A stretch of DNA of 64,000 nucleotides from NCBI GenBank assembly GCA_015345905.1, contig JADDTR010000021.1, positions 124,001-188,000 on the forward strand, written 5' to 3'. Below the pieces are notes generated by a model. It had not been told where the DNA came from. It ran no database searches and saw only the letters and a program-made list of their open reading frames with translations. The translations under genes were made by a program, and so were the position numbers. This DNA comes from Aotearoamyces nothofagi (Eukaryota; Ascomycota; Leotiomycetes; Leotiales; Tympanidaceae). Below, piece after piece: positions 22,818-33,622 of the stretch. Every line of letters starts with the position of its first letter. Position 1 is the first letter of the stretch.

Positions 22818-23713
22818 GATTCACGCTTACGTGTATCTTATACGGCTTCACCTCATCATCCACTCCCGATATGCTGGCAACGCTGACAGCACTGGCGTCC
22901 ATGGTTAATCATCAGGAAGGAAGGCGTGAGAAGTGCAACAACGGCATAAAGAGTAACAACAATGGCAGAGCTGTGTTCAACATCAAGAAGTGGCTGAATG
23001 GATGTGGCTCGAGGGGTGCCTTTTAGTAGTCCCTCCTGAAGGGAGTTAGGGCACTAAGGTGCCCTATGTAAGGCCCCTAAGGAGGCAACTGCTTAGCACC
23101 AGCTTCCAGAACGGCCAATGGCTCGCCGTGCCTTGCCAGCTCGCGTGCCAACGGAGGCGGGACAGTGGTTATCTCGGAAATGATCGGTCCCGTCTTACAG
23201 GGGTCGACGTGTGCACCGCCACAGGTTTCAAGGGTTCTGCCAGGGAAGCAGCCGAGAGAGCTGCACCTGTAAACCTGAAACCCGTCACTGCTGCAGTAGG
23301 TACGAGACGGGGCAGGAGCACGTTATATCCAATCGAAGCATGCTGTCCCGCGGATGGAGTCTTAGCTCGTACGATAAGAACCGACGTGTGCCAGTTACAG
23401 AGCAACAGTTGCTCAATGACTTGGTTTGCCAGGTGGCGCTACAGTACAAACAGCAGTGCCAGACGTGCCAGATCCTTCTGGAGCCCCGTGACCTACCTAT
23501 CGACCAGCCACTTCACGCAGCAGATGCGGCCCTCGGATCTCGAAGAGCAGCATTGCCTGCATTTGTTCTATCATCAGAAACCGTGGATGGGATTCGACAC
23601 CATTTATGTGAAAAGCTACAATCTATGATGCTATAGAAGAAGCATGATATCTGCCATAAACGCATCCATGGAACGCCATCGCTGAACCTCAAACCCTGTG
23701 ACTTATATCCGAA
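22818..23713. other. Intergenic, no gene supported
   Basis: A frame of 189 codons (23059-23628, +) is open but overlaps a 141-codon frame in another phase and has no recognisable domain or splice context. Near 23020-23070 there is a short GGCCCCTAAGG/AGTGCCCT-rich patch with partly self-complementary words (AGGGCACTAAGGTGCCCT). Confidence 0.5.
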
Positions 23714-26700
23714 TTAGACAACAGCACTTCGCAACGTACCTCGCGAGCCATTTCCTTGTTGAGTGCTATCCGGATTCCCATTCTGTCCATCGGGAGCACC
23801 CGGCCCTTGCCCTCGTCGTAGGTTGATATTGCCGATTCGTGAGACAATGTTGCTTCCGACAGCATCAACGGCACCTCGTGGAGATGTCAAACTCGGACCT
23901 TCAGCCGCTGTCTCTTGAACGCGAAACAACTTGATTAATGTCCCATTCCACACTCCAACTGTGCCTTTCGCCACTTGCATCTCGCTAGTGAAGACAAACG
24001 ACCATAAAAGTGATTCGTACCAGCCAAGTGACAGAGGCGACCACTCGAAAGATTGGATACGGATGGGGGATGGATCAATCCCTCGGACCTGAGCATCCTG
24101 AATACTGCGTAGTACAGAAGTAGATACGCCATCTGTCCAAGTACTAGCACGGGATACTGACGGCTCTACCTGCTGAATTACCGTTAAAATTGTGTGGAGT
24201 GGTAGTTCTGGCAGCCATGTCTCAATCCAGTCTGCTGACGGCTCAAACGACCCGTTAACACTGTTTCCAGTTGTTGCATAGTTCCCAAGACTAATATTGC
24301 TATTTTGGCGCGAGAAGGTAGGAGTTCCCGCGGGCATCTTCCCCCTTGCCTTCTCTGACATGCTTCGTAGTTGGGTAGGTACGGCATCATCAATCGTTGA
24401 TGCAACGGAAGAAGGCCGAGAAGCCCTCTCACTTGGGGTTGAATGTGCAGGGGTTGGGTGATGGTCATCATCGGTGTCCTCATCATCGTCACCAATCGCA
24501 AAGGCACTCTCTTCTTCGGGGACATTGGTTAACGTTGAAGCCCGTCGGTGGCTACTTGAAGGGCTTCTGGCACTATCAACGGAAGTTCTTTGAGATATGA
24601 TATCCAATGAGTCTGTGGTGTCATGAGAGTTTTCTTTCCGACGCCTGTTTTGACGCTCAATTTCCGCTTGGCCGCTCTCTAAGGTAAACGATCGTAACGC
24701 TTCAAAACGCTTCTTGTTACGCACTATAGCGTATACAAAATTTGGGTTTTCTATAGCATGTCAGCAACCTGGGTTGTAAATTATAATTGTGTGTCAAATT
24801 GAGATGACATACTTCTATATTGATGTTCAATGATAGCATTCATTGACTCTAGCAGCGATTGTAGAAGCACATGGTTGCTATCATTTGCTAGCAGGAATGA
24901 AGGCGATGACATTGACGCAAACAGCTGAAGAAGCTTTGAGCTAGCTGCTGAGCTTAAATTGGTGATATAGGCTGCAATGTTTGCGATCACAGCAAGTAAC
25001 GCTGGATACACAGCTGTAAGCTTTCCTTGGCTTGTAGCAATGATGGTGTAGATAGAGTGTATAAGAAAATCTGCATATGTGCCATGAAATCCTTGAATCC
25101 TGATACTTGCTGGTAGGGTATCTTGAGCTTCAAACTTTTTATTTAGGCTCGTGCCGAAGTTTGCCTCGACACTCAACGTTTGTAGCAGAAAGACACACAT
25201 TCGAACGACTCCTTGTTTCGTAGCGTCCAGTTTATACTCGAGCGCATAGAAAAGGATCAAGATCACAAAGTCATGCGATCGGTCGGTGTCGATTATGAAG
25301 GACCGAAAACGTTTGTTAGACTGCGTTATTTCCCAGAATAACACTTGATAATAATTAGTCAAAAAAGTAAAGCATGGAAAGTGATTTACTTACTGATCAT
25401 CTCCGAAGCGCATTTCAGCGATGCCTGACTACCAGGAAGGTAGGTTGTGTTTGCTAATACTGGCTGGTTCAGAATTCTAGTCATTCCATCCACGATGAAT
25501 TGGAAATCTTGAGGCCTGTGAAGCCGTCCAAGACTGTGAAATGTTAGTTGATGTCGATACAGTCACGAATGCTCAAGGAGGCAACAGGCGAAGTGCCGGC
25601 GGAGGGAGTGGCTCACAAATGACGGTAATAGTTCTTCTGTGCATTTGCAGGACCAGATTCGGGCACGGGGTACAGTAAAATGACAAGCAGGAATTGAAGA
25701 GCGTATGTTACGAGAATTTGCTTGGGGTCTTTAAAGACCATATGATTATATGGGACTCGCCAGCTTGCCGGGTTGTATTTGAGAGTCTGTAAGGTTCAAT
25801 ATTTGAGGCATGATTCATACTGAGAAAGGGGTATATCTTACAGTATTTAAAAGAGAGCATAAGAGCGAAAGTACCACTTGCTTATCAGGACATGTTGCAA
25901 TATATCTTCATCATGATTAGTATCCCTATTGTAAATGCGGTTCTGGAGTAAAACTAACGTAATAGCCTTCACACCAACAACTGGAAGCATGTTTGCGCTC
26001 AGGTACATCGATTTCGATGTTAACGTAAGCAGTAAGCGGAGAATCTCGCTGCGATTATTCTCGAATTCCTTGCTTGTTCCCACTGGTGTATTGCAGCCCA
26101 CTCCACTCTGCCATATTGCATACGAGACCTTGTTCTTGCCGTTTGAAGGTAGCGTAAAATCGGCAAAAAATAATAGGTCAATGAGTGTATCAATAAGCTC
26201 CTCTGCTAGTGGCTTTGCATCCTCATAATCATCGATAGCGGCACGTTGTCTAGTCTCATCGTCCTGTTGAGAATCGTCGAATAGCACCTCGCCTGATAAC
26301 GTAGCCTTCCTAGTACGTTTCCGTCTGGCGCCCCAAAAGAACTTCTCTTCCCATTCATGTAGATGATCAACCTCATATAAATAGGGTAATATTCGTGTAA
26401 GAACTCTGATGCAATTTAAGGCGTCTCGCTCAGGAGCGAGGTCGATATCCGGGAAAGAGGGATGGTGCCGAAGCATGAACAACTGTGAGGTAATGACAGC
26501 GACCAACGTCTCTAGGTTCTCTAGCGATCTATCTCGTGCCCTTCGAATGTCTGCCGGGGAGAAGAGGCTGAACACATCTTCTGTGCTTTCTGGAAGCTCC
26601 CAGAACTACTCAATCATTAATTACCACTCGTAGCTTCACAGTCTCCATCTAGGTCTAAAATGACACGCGCAGAGTACTTACGGAGGTCCAGTAGGGATCA

Positions 26701-26777
26701 TCAGCAGGTATATTTCTCTCTTCAGATAGCCTAAATATGCCTTTTTTAAACACGAGTTTCGAGTCGGAGGCCCCCAT
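23714..26777 (-). CDS. HID1: Hid1 family protein (Golgi/dense-core vesicle factor)
   Basis: Seven exons (26682-26777, 25959-26605, 25842-25905, 25618/25617-25786, 25394-25533, 24813-25343, 23714-24750) with introns of 50-83 bases give about 894 residues with every junction in phase. The start MGASDSKLVFKKGIF has Gly2 fit for N-myristoylation, as known for HID-1. Family landmarks in order: DDPYWTSFWELP, CPDKQVVLSLLCSLLNT, YNPASWRVPYNH, NYYRHFLGRLHRPQDFQFI, LFWEITQSNKRFRSFIIDT, LLESMNAIIEHQYRKNPNFV. Hid1 is a peripheral Golgi membrane protein acting in protein sorting; the S. pombe relative binds the deubiquitinase Ubp5. A Ser/Asp-rich disordered stretch lies after residue 600. The small 64-base exon 3 was placed by the YIATCPDKQVVL continuity. 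The last codons (GSRGTLRSAVV) may be read-through of an unspliced GGTACGT donor, so the C-terminus could differ. Confidence 0.9.
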
Positions 26778-27128
26778 TTTGAGGTGCGAAAGTCATAGAC
26801 GGTACAAGCTGTTCATGTCTCTCGCTGTGCAATGTTTGCCATGTTTGTTTGACGAAGTGGCTAGGTCCAACCCCGGATTTATCTTCCTCCCGACATAACT
26901 TTTACCGGCTCTTAACCTAGCTAGGTTCTACCAGCATCCTCATTAGTCAGCGAATATGTGAAGATATTCACTCTCTCTGGCGTGAAAGCTAAGCCTCTAT
27001 AACTCATTAAAATTTAGAAGTCACAATAGATTTACACTGTTAGGGAGTGATGTGTTTCGGAACGGCATTATATTTTATTTCTATACACGAGCTCCTAAAC
27101 TCCCATGGACGTAACTGACTCTTCGCTT
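26778..27128. other. Intergenic between HID1 start and POM34 end
   Basis: 350 bases, moderately AT-rich. It should hold the HID1 promoter; no TATA box stands out. Confidence 0.5.
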
Positions 27129-27980
27129 CTATGAGAACAAGCGCGTACTGCCTGAACTTTCCCTCCTCCCTTTTTCATAAAGCCACTTGTTGTTGAGACC
27201 AACACTCGCCGCTTTCCCAGTAGATGGGCTTGGCGTGGCTGGTCCATCTACCCAATTAATCTTTGAACTCCCAGGGCCAAGAGGGCTAGGACTACCGTAA
27301 GAGCTCCGTCTTGTGCCACCCATTCCTCCTATAGCTTTATGCAACAGTGGGCTCGCATTAGGCGAAAACGGCGAAGCTTTGGGTGAACCTTTTGGCGTAC
27401 CTGGGACAGGACTACCCGTCCCAGACAATGGCGAATTTGAATAGTTGCTGTTGGGAGAGCCACTGTGTGGTGTTGGTGACCGTGCGTACCGAGGGGGGGT
27501 AATGTACTGAGATCCTGGTGTAGGAGGTGCGGAGCTAGGTGGGAGGCCGAGCAGCTTCCGTTGCGCAGGGGTGAGCGGTATATCCGAAAGATCGTCTTTG
27601 CTTCGGACAAGCGGTAATAAAGCAATTATGATATTGAAGACCAGAAGTAATCGAAGGAGGAAATATACGTAAGTCGAGTATGGCTTGAGCCATATAGTGA
27701 CTTGAAACAAGCTTGGAAGACTACCTCAATTAGAAGATGGATTAGCAGACTAGTGGGGTAAAGCGCACCTTGTTCTGGCCAGTTTCTCTGCAATCCACAT
27801 CCCAAATAGCCCTCCTGCATTGTACAATATGGACTTGACGTTCCTATCGGAGAATGTGCTCGCGTTCTGCCGCCTCGCGATCTCATCGAACCGCGGATGC
27901 TTCCAGGTACCTGTCTGGGGAGTAGAAGGCGCCGAAGGAGTCGGGGTAGAAGGACCGATGGTGGGTGCCATCGTGATCAT
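27129..27980 (-). CDS. POM34: Nuclear pore membrane protein Pom34
   Basis: Exons 27769-27980 and 27129-27720, with a 48-base intron, give 267 residues (264 from the second ATG at 27971). An N-terminal Pro/Thr-rich head is followed by two membrane segments, about residues 45-65 (SILYNAGGLFGMWIAEKLA) and 80-105 (YVYFLLRLLLVFNIIIALLP). Directly after comes the family signature LSDIPLTPAQRKLLGLPPS and then a long disordered tail rich in Gly, Ser and Pro with SPSPLGPG and TPGS words. Pom34 anchors the pore complex in the nuclear envelope together with Pom152 and Ndc1. It diverges from the AMP-binding gene over 384 bp. Confidence 0.88.
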
Positions 27981-28364
27981 CGACTGTGCTCTGTATTGGC
28001 ATAAAGAAGCTCAGGAGGATTGCCCTTCAGCGAGCTAATCAATAACAATTGCCACAAGAATTAGCCAGCCCTGCGTACCTGGATTCTTAAATCCCGAAGA
28101 ATAACCTAAGATGTATGGTTAGTATTGTTAGTTTCGGCAATGCTGACGCATCTCCTAGTCGCTCTGGCCGTGGAAATAGAGGTGGAATTGATCATCAACA
28201 ATGGCTCATCTGAAATGTTGTGCCTGAGCATATCCCTGCCTGCGCTACTGGAATTCTGCCGTTTGTGGCGGCTCACCGCTCTCCCAGTCCACATCAGCTC
28301 TCTGAACCTCGCCATATCGACAAACACATCTTGACTGGATTCACACAGTAAACTAGTTGCCAAT

Positions 28365-30189
28365 ATGGGGTTTGACAACCTTATGCTCAAGATGGACGAG
28401 ACTCTCACGAATACTCTAGGAGAGTGGGACATCTACTCAACTGTCATTGCGGCTATAACTCTTGGCTTCTTTACCTATCAAGTATTCTCACGACGAGATC
28501 CTGATGCACATCCAATGCTACTAGCCAGACAGGCCCAAGCCTCGGCAGTAAGACTGCCAGGAGAATCTGCTGTCTATAGATCGCACGCATCGCCACATGG
28601 AATGGAGTTGAACACGGGTCTTAATGTTAAAGATCCGGGTAGCTCGAAGTGGGCTAGAGGACGGAATGGAGACCTGAGAGATGTGTGGAGGAGGGTAGTA
28701 ACCGGACCTGTAGACCAGGACGGGAAACCGACAAACAAAAAGGGGCGTATCTTGACTATACTGGGCTCTGAACAAGTCATAGAGCATAATTTAGGTAATT
28801 TATTTCTTAGTATCCGCTATATATCGTACAAATTGCTGACATTAGTGTAGATGAGCTATCACGGCATATTAATATTATCGGGTTTCATTTTGAACAGCAA
28901 AAAGCTAGTCGTGTAGCTATCTATCTTCCAAACGCCATCGAATTACTCACTACTATTTTTGCCTGCGCTTTTTATGGTCTGACTCCGATCATTTTGCCAT
29001 ATGATCAGCCACCTGAAACTATCATATCAATGCTCAAAGCTTCAAATGCAGACTCTATGGTTGCTGCTGTTGGATCGCTTCCTTTTGATGCAGTGACAAA
29101 GGGCTACCCAGCTCTGAAGCATCTCGTCTGGGTCGTCGACGAAGGCAGCAAACACCTGGATTGGAACGAGGTGCCAAAAGGTACTGGCGGAGCTGTCCAT
29201 GTCTGTACTTGGCAAGATGTTATTGAAGATAACAAATCATCCTCTACACAACTTCCAGCAATCAACCTGAGTCAGAGACCTAAAAATCTCGTTGCCTTTT
29301 GGCAAAGAAAGGCCGGAGACACTGGTGAGGTGGTCGAGTATACACATGCTAACCTGGTGTCTGCTATTTCTGCACAACTCACAGCAATTCCAGCTGCTCA
29401 CAAGATTAGTCAGTCCGACCTCTTATTTCCTGCCGATCCACTTTCAACGATCTATACTCTAGTTGTGACTTTAGCAGCTTTGTATTACAACGCGTCCTTG
29501 GCACTAAACTCGGTCGCCACACGCACTACGGATCTTGCTTTGGCAACTAGAGGGATTTCCCCAACTATTATCGTTGCTTCTGCATCAACCATCTCTAAGA
29601 TCCATAAGGAGACGCGCAGCAAGTTCAGCTCCAGCCTCCATAAGTTTGTTCATTGGACACAGACACGTACTCTTACACAAGATGGTGTCATGCCGTCAGC
29701 CTCTCCATTGACGCGCTTAAACGATTCCATACGACCATCCATTGGTACCACTCCCGGAAAATTGCGCTTAGTCTTTGTGTATGAGCAAGCTGGTGCAGAT
29801 ACGCCACCCTTGAGTGCTCAGGATTTATCGGATATGCGAATTTTCACTGGTGCAAGAGTTATTTATGCACTCACGGCTGCTAAAGTCGCTGGGGCAGTAA
29901 CTCAGACGGCCTTCTACGACTATAGAGTTGCCGAAGATGCTCTTGGCAAGCATTCGCATTTCGGGGTACCTGTCAGTAGTGTAGAGGTTCTACTGAGAGA
30001 CACGAAACATCAAGAGTTAACAGAAGATTTGGATATAGGAGAGGTAAGCTACTAATGTGCTACCTTAAAATGAGGGATGTTGCTGATTATTCATAGATCA
30101 TTGCAAGAGGACCTGCTGTGGTAGGTGGAGAAGCTGCACTGGGTGTTGTTGGGACAATTAGAGAAGATCATACGCTGGCGTATGTATAA
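28365..30189 (+). CDS. Membrane-tethered AMP-binding-domain protein lacking the nucleotide loop (probable pseudoenzyme)
   Basis: Exons 28365-28794, 28851-30043 and 30097-30189 (introns 56 and 53 bases) give 571 residues. A membrane segment lies at about 22-40 (IYSTVIAAITLGFFTYQVF). The rest follows acyl-CoA synthetase order: an N-terminal VAIYLPNAIELLTTIFACAF (the 'LPN...' region), YGLTPIILPYDQP, then EYTHANLVSAISAQL, PADPLSTIY and RGPAVVGGE. The Ser/Thr/Gly-rich P-loop (YTSGTTGxPKG in active enzymes) is replaced by WQRKAGDTGEVVEYTHANL, and the protein stops at GTIREDHTLAYV, just before the C-terminal lysine domain. Active relatives have 600-700 residues. I infer a conserved non-catalytic, probably ER or lipid-droplet membrane protein; ligase activity is doubtful. 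Confidence 0.8.
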
Positions 30190-30842
30190 CGCCGATGATG
30201 ACTGTATATGAGATGATGAGCCATATGTGAAGCGTGTCTATCTAGAGCATAAGCGTTACTAAATTCCCTTCATCACAATATCACTTCTTTCTTGTCACAG
30301 TGTGGAAAATGTATCTCTCGGATGCTTGCAACTTTTGCACTTCAGTGGTGTTTATGTACTAACTTCTTATTGATATTGGCTTTCAATATAATACGAAGGA
30401 ACTTCTATGCAATGATGGCCAAGTAGAAGATTCACTATCCTGACGTACTCTTAAAGAGATAGACTGCCAACTACCAGTAGTTTACGGACTCTCCGAGATA
30501 ATATATTGGGCTTCCAATTGAAATTTGACAGAACTTCACCGCTTCATGAAGAACTTGCTCTTTCATGCTTCCGAAATCGAATATGGCATAGTTGCACAAT
30601 TATCATGTGACAGTGCATCTAATTCTAGCCTCTGATGATGGACGACGTTGAAGCCGTGCATGTGTGGCTTGGCCTCACCAATGATCATAACTTCCGCCCG
30701 TAATCCCTGTCTAGACTTCTTCCCCACAGCGAGAACAGCACATCTTGCATTACGGCTTTGACAAAAAGCTCCACGCAGCAATTGCCCATCAATTGCGAGA
30801 CAATACGAACATACTCATGGAGCAACTCGGAGATTTCATACA
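30190..30842. other. Intergenic, promoter of the next gene
   Basis: 650 bases without a gene, between two genes on the same strand. No repeats are visible. Confidence 0.5.
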
Positions 30843-32213
30843 ATGGCAGTGACGAATCTTGACGGGGAGTCTGCACAAGCGCTGACCCCTGCGGACAGCA
30901 CTCAAAATGGCTCCACCCGCCCACCGTTGAAGGGAGTGCAGTCGATGCCAGATCACAATAGAAGGCACTCTCTCCCTCTCAATTTCCTCCCGCCAAAGAT
31001 TTGGAGCTCTAGCACATCGAGGGCCTCTCTTGCAGAAACCGAAGAAGCCGCACGCGGCGAGCATATCTTCGACGAGGCAACGGTTGCACATCGTATCTCT
31101 GCACTTCGACAGCTCAATGGCGCCACAAGGTCAGGACATCGGTATGCTAAATCTACGGGAGCACGGAACAGTACATTCAACCAACCAGTGATTGTCCGTA
31201 CATACTCTGGTACCAGACCAAAGTCACAGCAACGAGAGGCTCCGCTCAAAAAAGAAATACAGACTATGGGGAAGGCAACGCTTCCCCCCCTTGAGGCTTT
31301 CACCTTTAAAGGCATCATGGACTCTATACAAAGTAGTGTGGCAGAAGATCTAGAGAGAATAGCCGAGATATGTGCGAGAAGCCGATATAGTCTGAGCAAC
31401 CAGTACGAGGTGCATATGCCACCCCACGGCCAGGGAGAGCCATACTTGCAACCGCCAGGCCAATCAGTCCAAGCGAACGGACCTACCCTACAAGCAGTCG
31501 TCGGTCCAGAAGATGAGCAAACGAGATCCGCAGGACGGAGTCTAAGGAGTGGCCGTCGATCCAAATCTATGGCATATGGGACATTAGAGACTATTATGTC
31601 GTCTTCAAAGTCGTCCGAAGAGGAAAAGACCAAGAAGAAGTCGGCAGGTGTTATTGCTGAGGAAGTCCGTGGTAGAGCGGCAAGGAAAGCTGCTGCGGCA
31701 CTGGAAGCTCAAAATAGCAAAGATATCGCTGAGAACATGAATGTGGAGCAGAGACCTCCTAAACCTGTCCGTTCCAGATCAGCCACGTTTGCATCCATGA
31801 TTATGGACAGTGTTCAAGGTGACAGAGAAAACACGGTGGATATAGCAACTCTAATGTTCCTTGTTAGCGAGCCAGCACGCCCGGAAACGAGCTTTACCCC
31901 TGTGCAGGATCGCTCAAACGTCGTCGACTCAGTTATACTTACTCCACAAACGACCGGCATTCAAACAGATTTAAAGCCCATGTTAATTCGAAAAGATTCC
32001 AGAGCATCTACACTGATGCCTGAGTCCGAACCCAAGCCTTGGGCTTTAAGCAGCCTTTCATCCTGGCTACCATGGGCCCGACCTGCTGAAGCCCTGCAGC
32101 AAAGAAATGCAAGCGGCATTAGAAGCATGTCACATGCTGAAGGGAGCTTAAGGGAGCTTCTGAAGGCAACGGAGAGCGATAGGAAGGGTAAGAGTGTTGA
32201 TCGTACTGGCTGA
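30843..32213 (+). CDS. Unrecognised, mostly disordered fungal protein
   Basis: A single uninterrupted exon encodes 456 residues. I do not recognise the family. Visible parts: a basic, Ser/Pro-rich N-terminus (HNRRHSLPLNFLPPKIW), a helical stretch at about 150-180 (LEAFTFKGIMDSIQSSVAEDLERIAEICARS), a charged Glu/Lys region with an Ala-rich helix (EEVRGRAARKAAAALEAQ), and a Trp-rich patch near 405-420 (KPWALSSLSSWLPWARPAE). No membrane span or signal peptide is seen. The helical segment in the middle and the Trp patch are the likeliest conserved contact points. It could be a nuclear or signalling adaptor, but that is only inference from composition. Confidence 0.75.
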   Translation: MAVTNLDGESAQALTPADSTQNGSTRPPLKGVQSMPDHNRRHSLPLNFLPPKIWSSSTSRASLAETEEAARGEHIFDEATVAHRISALRQLNGATRSGHRYAKSTGARNSTFNQPVIVRTYSGTRPKSQQREAPLKKEIQTMGKATLPPLEAFTFKGIMDSIQSSVAEDLERIAEICARSRYSLSNQYEVHMPPHGQGEPYLQPPGQSVQANGPTLQAVVGPEDEQTRSAGRSLRSGRRSKSMAYGTLETIMSSSKSSEEEKTKKKSAGVIAEEVRGRAARKAAAALEAQNSKDIAENMNVEQRPPKPVRSRSATFASMIMDSVQGDRENTVDIATLMFLVSEPARPETSFTPVQDRSNVVDSVILTPQTTGIQTDLKPMLIRKDSRASTLMPESEPKPWALSSLSSWLPWARPAEALQQRNASGIRSMSHAEGSLRELLKATESDRKGKSVDRTG

Positions 32214-32349
32214 AGACAGCTGGTTGTTTCTGCAAAGAACCCTAGATCATAGATAAAATGAGGACGAGCCTCCTTTTCAATCGATATCATCGTTTGAGTT
32301 GGCACCCACAACAGATAAATCTGAAAACAGCACAGAAGTCGAAGCTTTA

Positions 32350-33197
32350 AATGCTGTCAGTCAAAAAGTGAGTTCACTGTACAGAAAGCTACTACATCGC
32401 TAATGAAGAATAGGTTAGGTTTGTATTCAGACTTGACCATTACTTTTCACGATAGGACGTTCAAGGTTCATCAGTCCATTATATGTACCCAGTCAAGACC
32501 TCTCTCTGCCGTGATCGACTAGATATATACAGGAAGTCCGCATTGCTCCATTGTTTATGAAGCCGGAACTCAGATTCTTAGGAGGCTTGGTCATTCTACA
32601 TTGTAGTGAGCTAAATATTGCGGAGAGAATGTTTGCCTTTCAGTACGGAGCTCTGTACAATGACGACTGCGGTATTGCGAGGGAGGACATTCAAAAACCA
32701 AATGCTCCTGTAGTCGATAGATACTGGTGCTGAGGATAAAGCGACCGGGAACTCACCATGCCTCTGTTACGGTGCATGCCATTCCCGCGATTTGCTCTTG
32801 AGGCCCACTGGTCACCAACGCGATAGTCTACACCCTTGGAGACAAGTATTACATCCATGCGCCGAAACACGTAGCTGCTCGCGAGTATAGGGAAGTGATT
32901 GAAGGTCGATGGGATAATCCCTTCCACCTTCAAATGGATAGCATTCAACTGCTATATGAGAATATTGTGGCACAGAATGACGGTCTCAGGAAAGTTATGA
33001 TAGCTGTACCTCATAGTTACATTAGCGATCTAGTGGACCGCCGGGAATCTAGGAATCTTCTCCAAGAGAATGGAGAGTTTTCAGCTGACGTCCTTCAAGC
33101 TGTTCCTATGGATGTAGGCACAAACGAATCTTGTTCGTACTATCAGAATTTCAGCTGCACGGCCTACAATAAATGCCATAACCCCATCCTCAAATAA
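32350..33197 (+). pseudogene. Decayed BTB/POZ-domain gene
   Basis: A BTB start is readable at 32418-32520 (GLYSDLTITFHDRTFKVHQ, then SIICTQSR) and ends in an in-frame TAG at 32520-32522. The middle survives in another phase (ERMFAFQYGALYNDDCGIA, about 32620-32680, where BTB proteins have ERMLxFLYTGDY). The C-terminal half is open again from about 32831 to 33197 (YTLGDKYYIHAPKHVAAREY ... IQLLYENIVAQNDGLRKVMI), the helical part that follows BTB in this fungal family. At least one stop and two phase changes break it, and the usual CPRS...F strand and beta-turn region is damaged. An intact BTB gene of the same general layout begins 426 bases downstream. Confidence 0.75.
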
Positions 33198-33622
33198 CAA
33201 GCGCGAACGTGTATAATTGCTCTGATATAAACAAAATATGTAGTGTGTGGTATAAATGCATTACTGCTGTGGCTTGCCTTATCTGTCTTGTGCACTGCGA
33301 AAGCAAAGTTGTGCCAGCTTGCTTCAGTTCAAAGTTGACTCGTAAATCCATCCCACATCCGAAATCATATTTCGAGCACTTTGTAATAGTGGTCGAATGA
33401 TATTATTGTAGTGAGGCATCGTCAACGGCATGTGGCCTTAAAATGTCTTCTTTGGATGTCCTGCATATGCATCCATATGCAACTGCTTCTGTTGACGTGT
33501 TTCAACAGACAGCCAGCCATGCTGTACACCTCATCACCCACATTTCTTCATGAACTCAAGTACGCCCCGCCCGACTCGCATGTGAAACCATAGCGCGAAA
33601 CAGTATTATCCCCAAGACAATC
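33198..33622. other. Intergenic between the decayed and the intact BTB gene
   Basis: 425 bases, AT-rich in the first half, no gene seen. It should contain the promoter of the intact BTB gene. Confidence 0.5.

Noticed and set aside
23059-23636. 189- and 141-codon frames on +
   Set aside because: They overlap in different phases, lack splice or promoter context, and show no known domain.
30953-31633. 226-codon frame on - opposite the disordered protein gene
   Set aside because: It is fully antisense to a long single-exon gene with better composition and start context.
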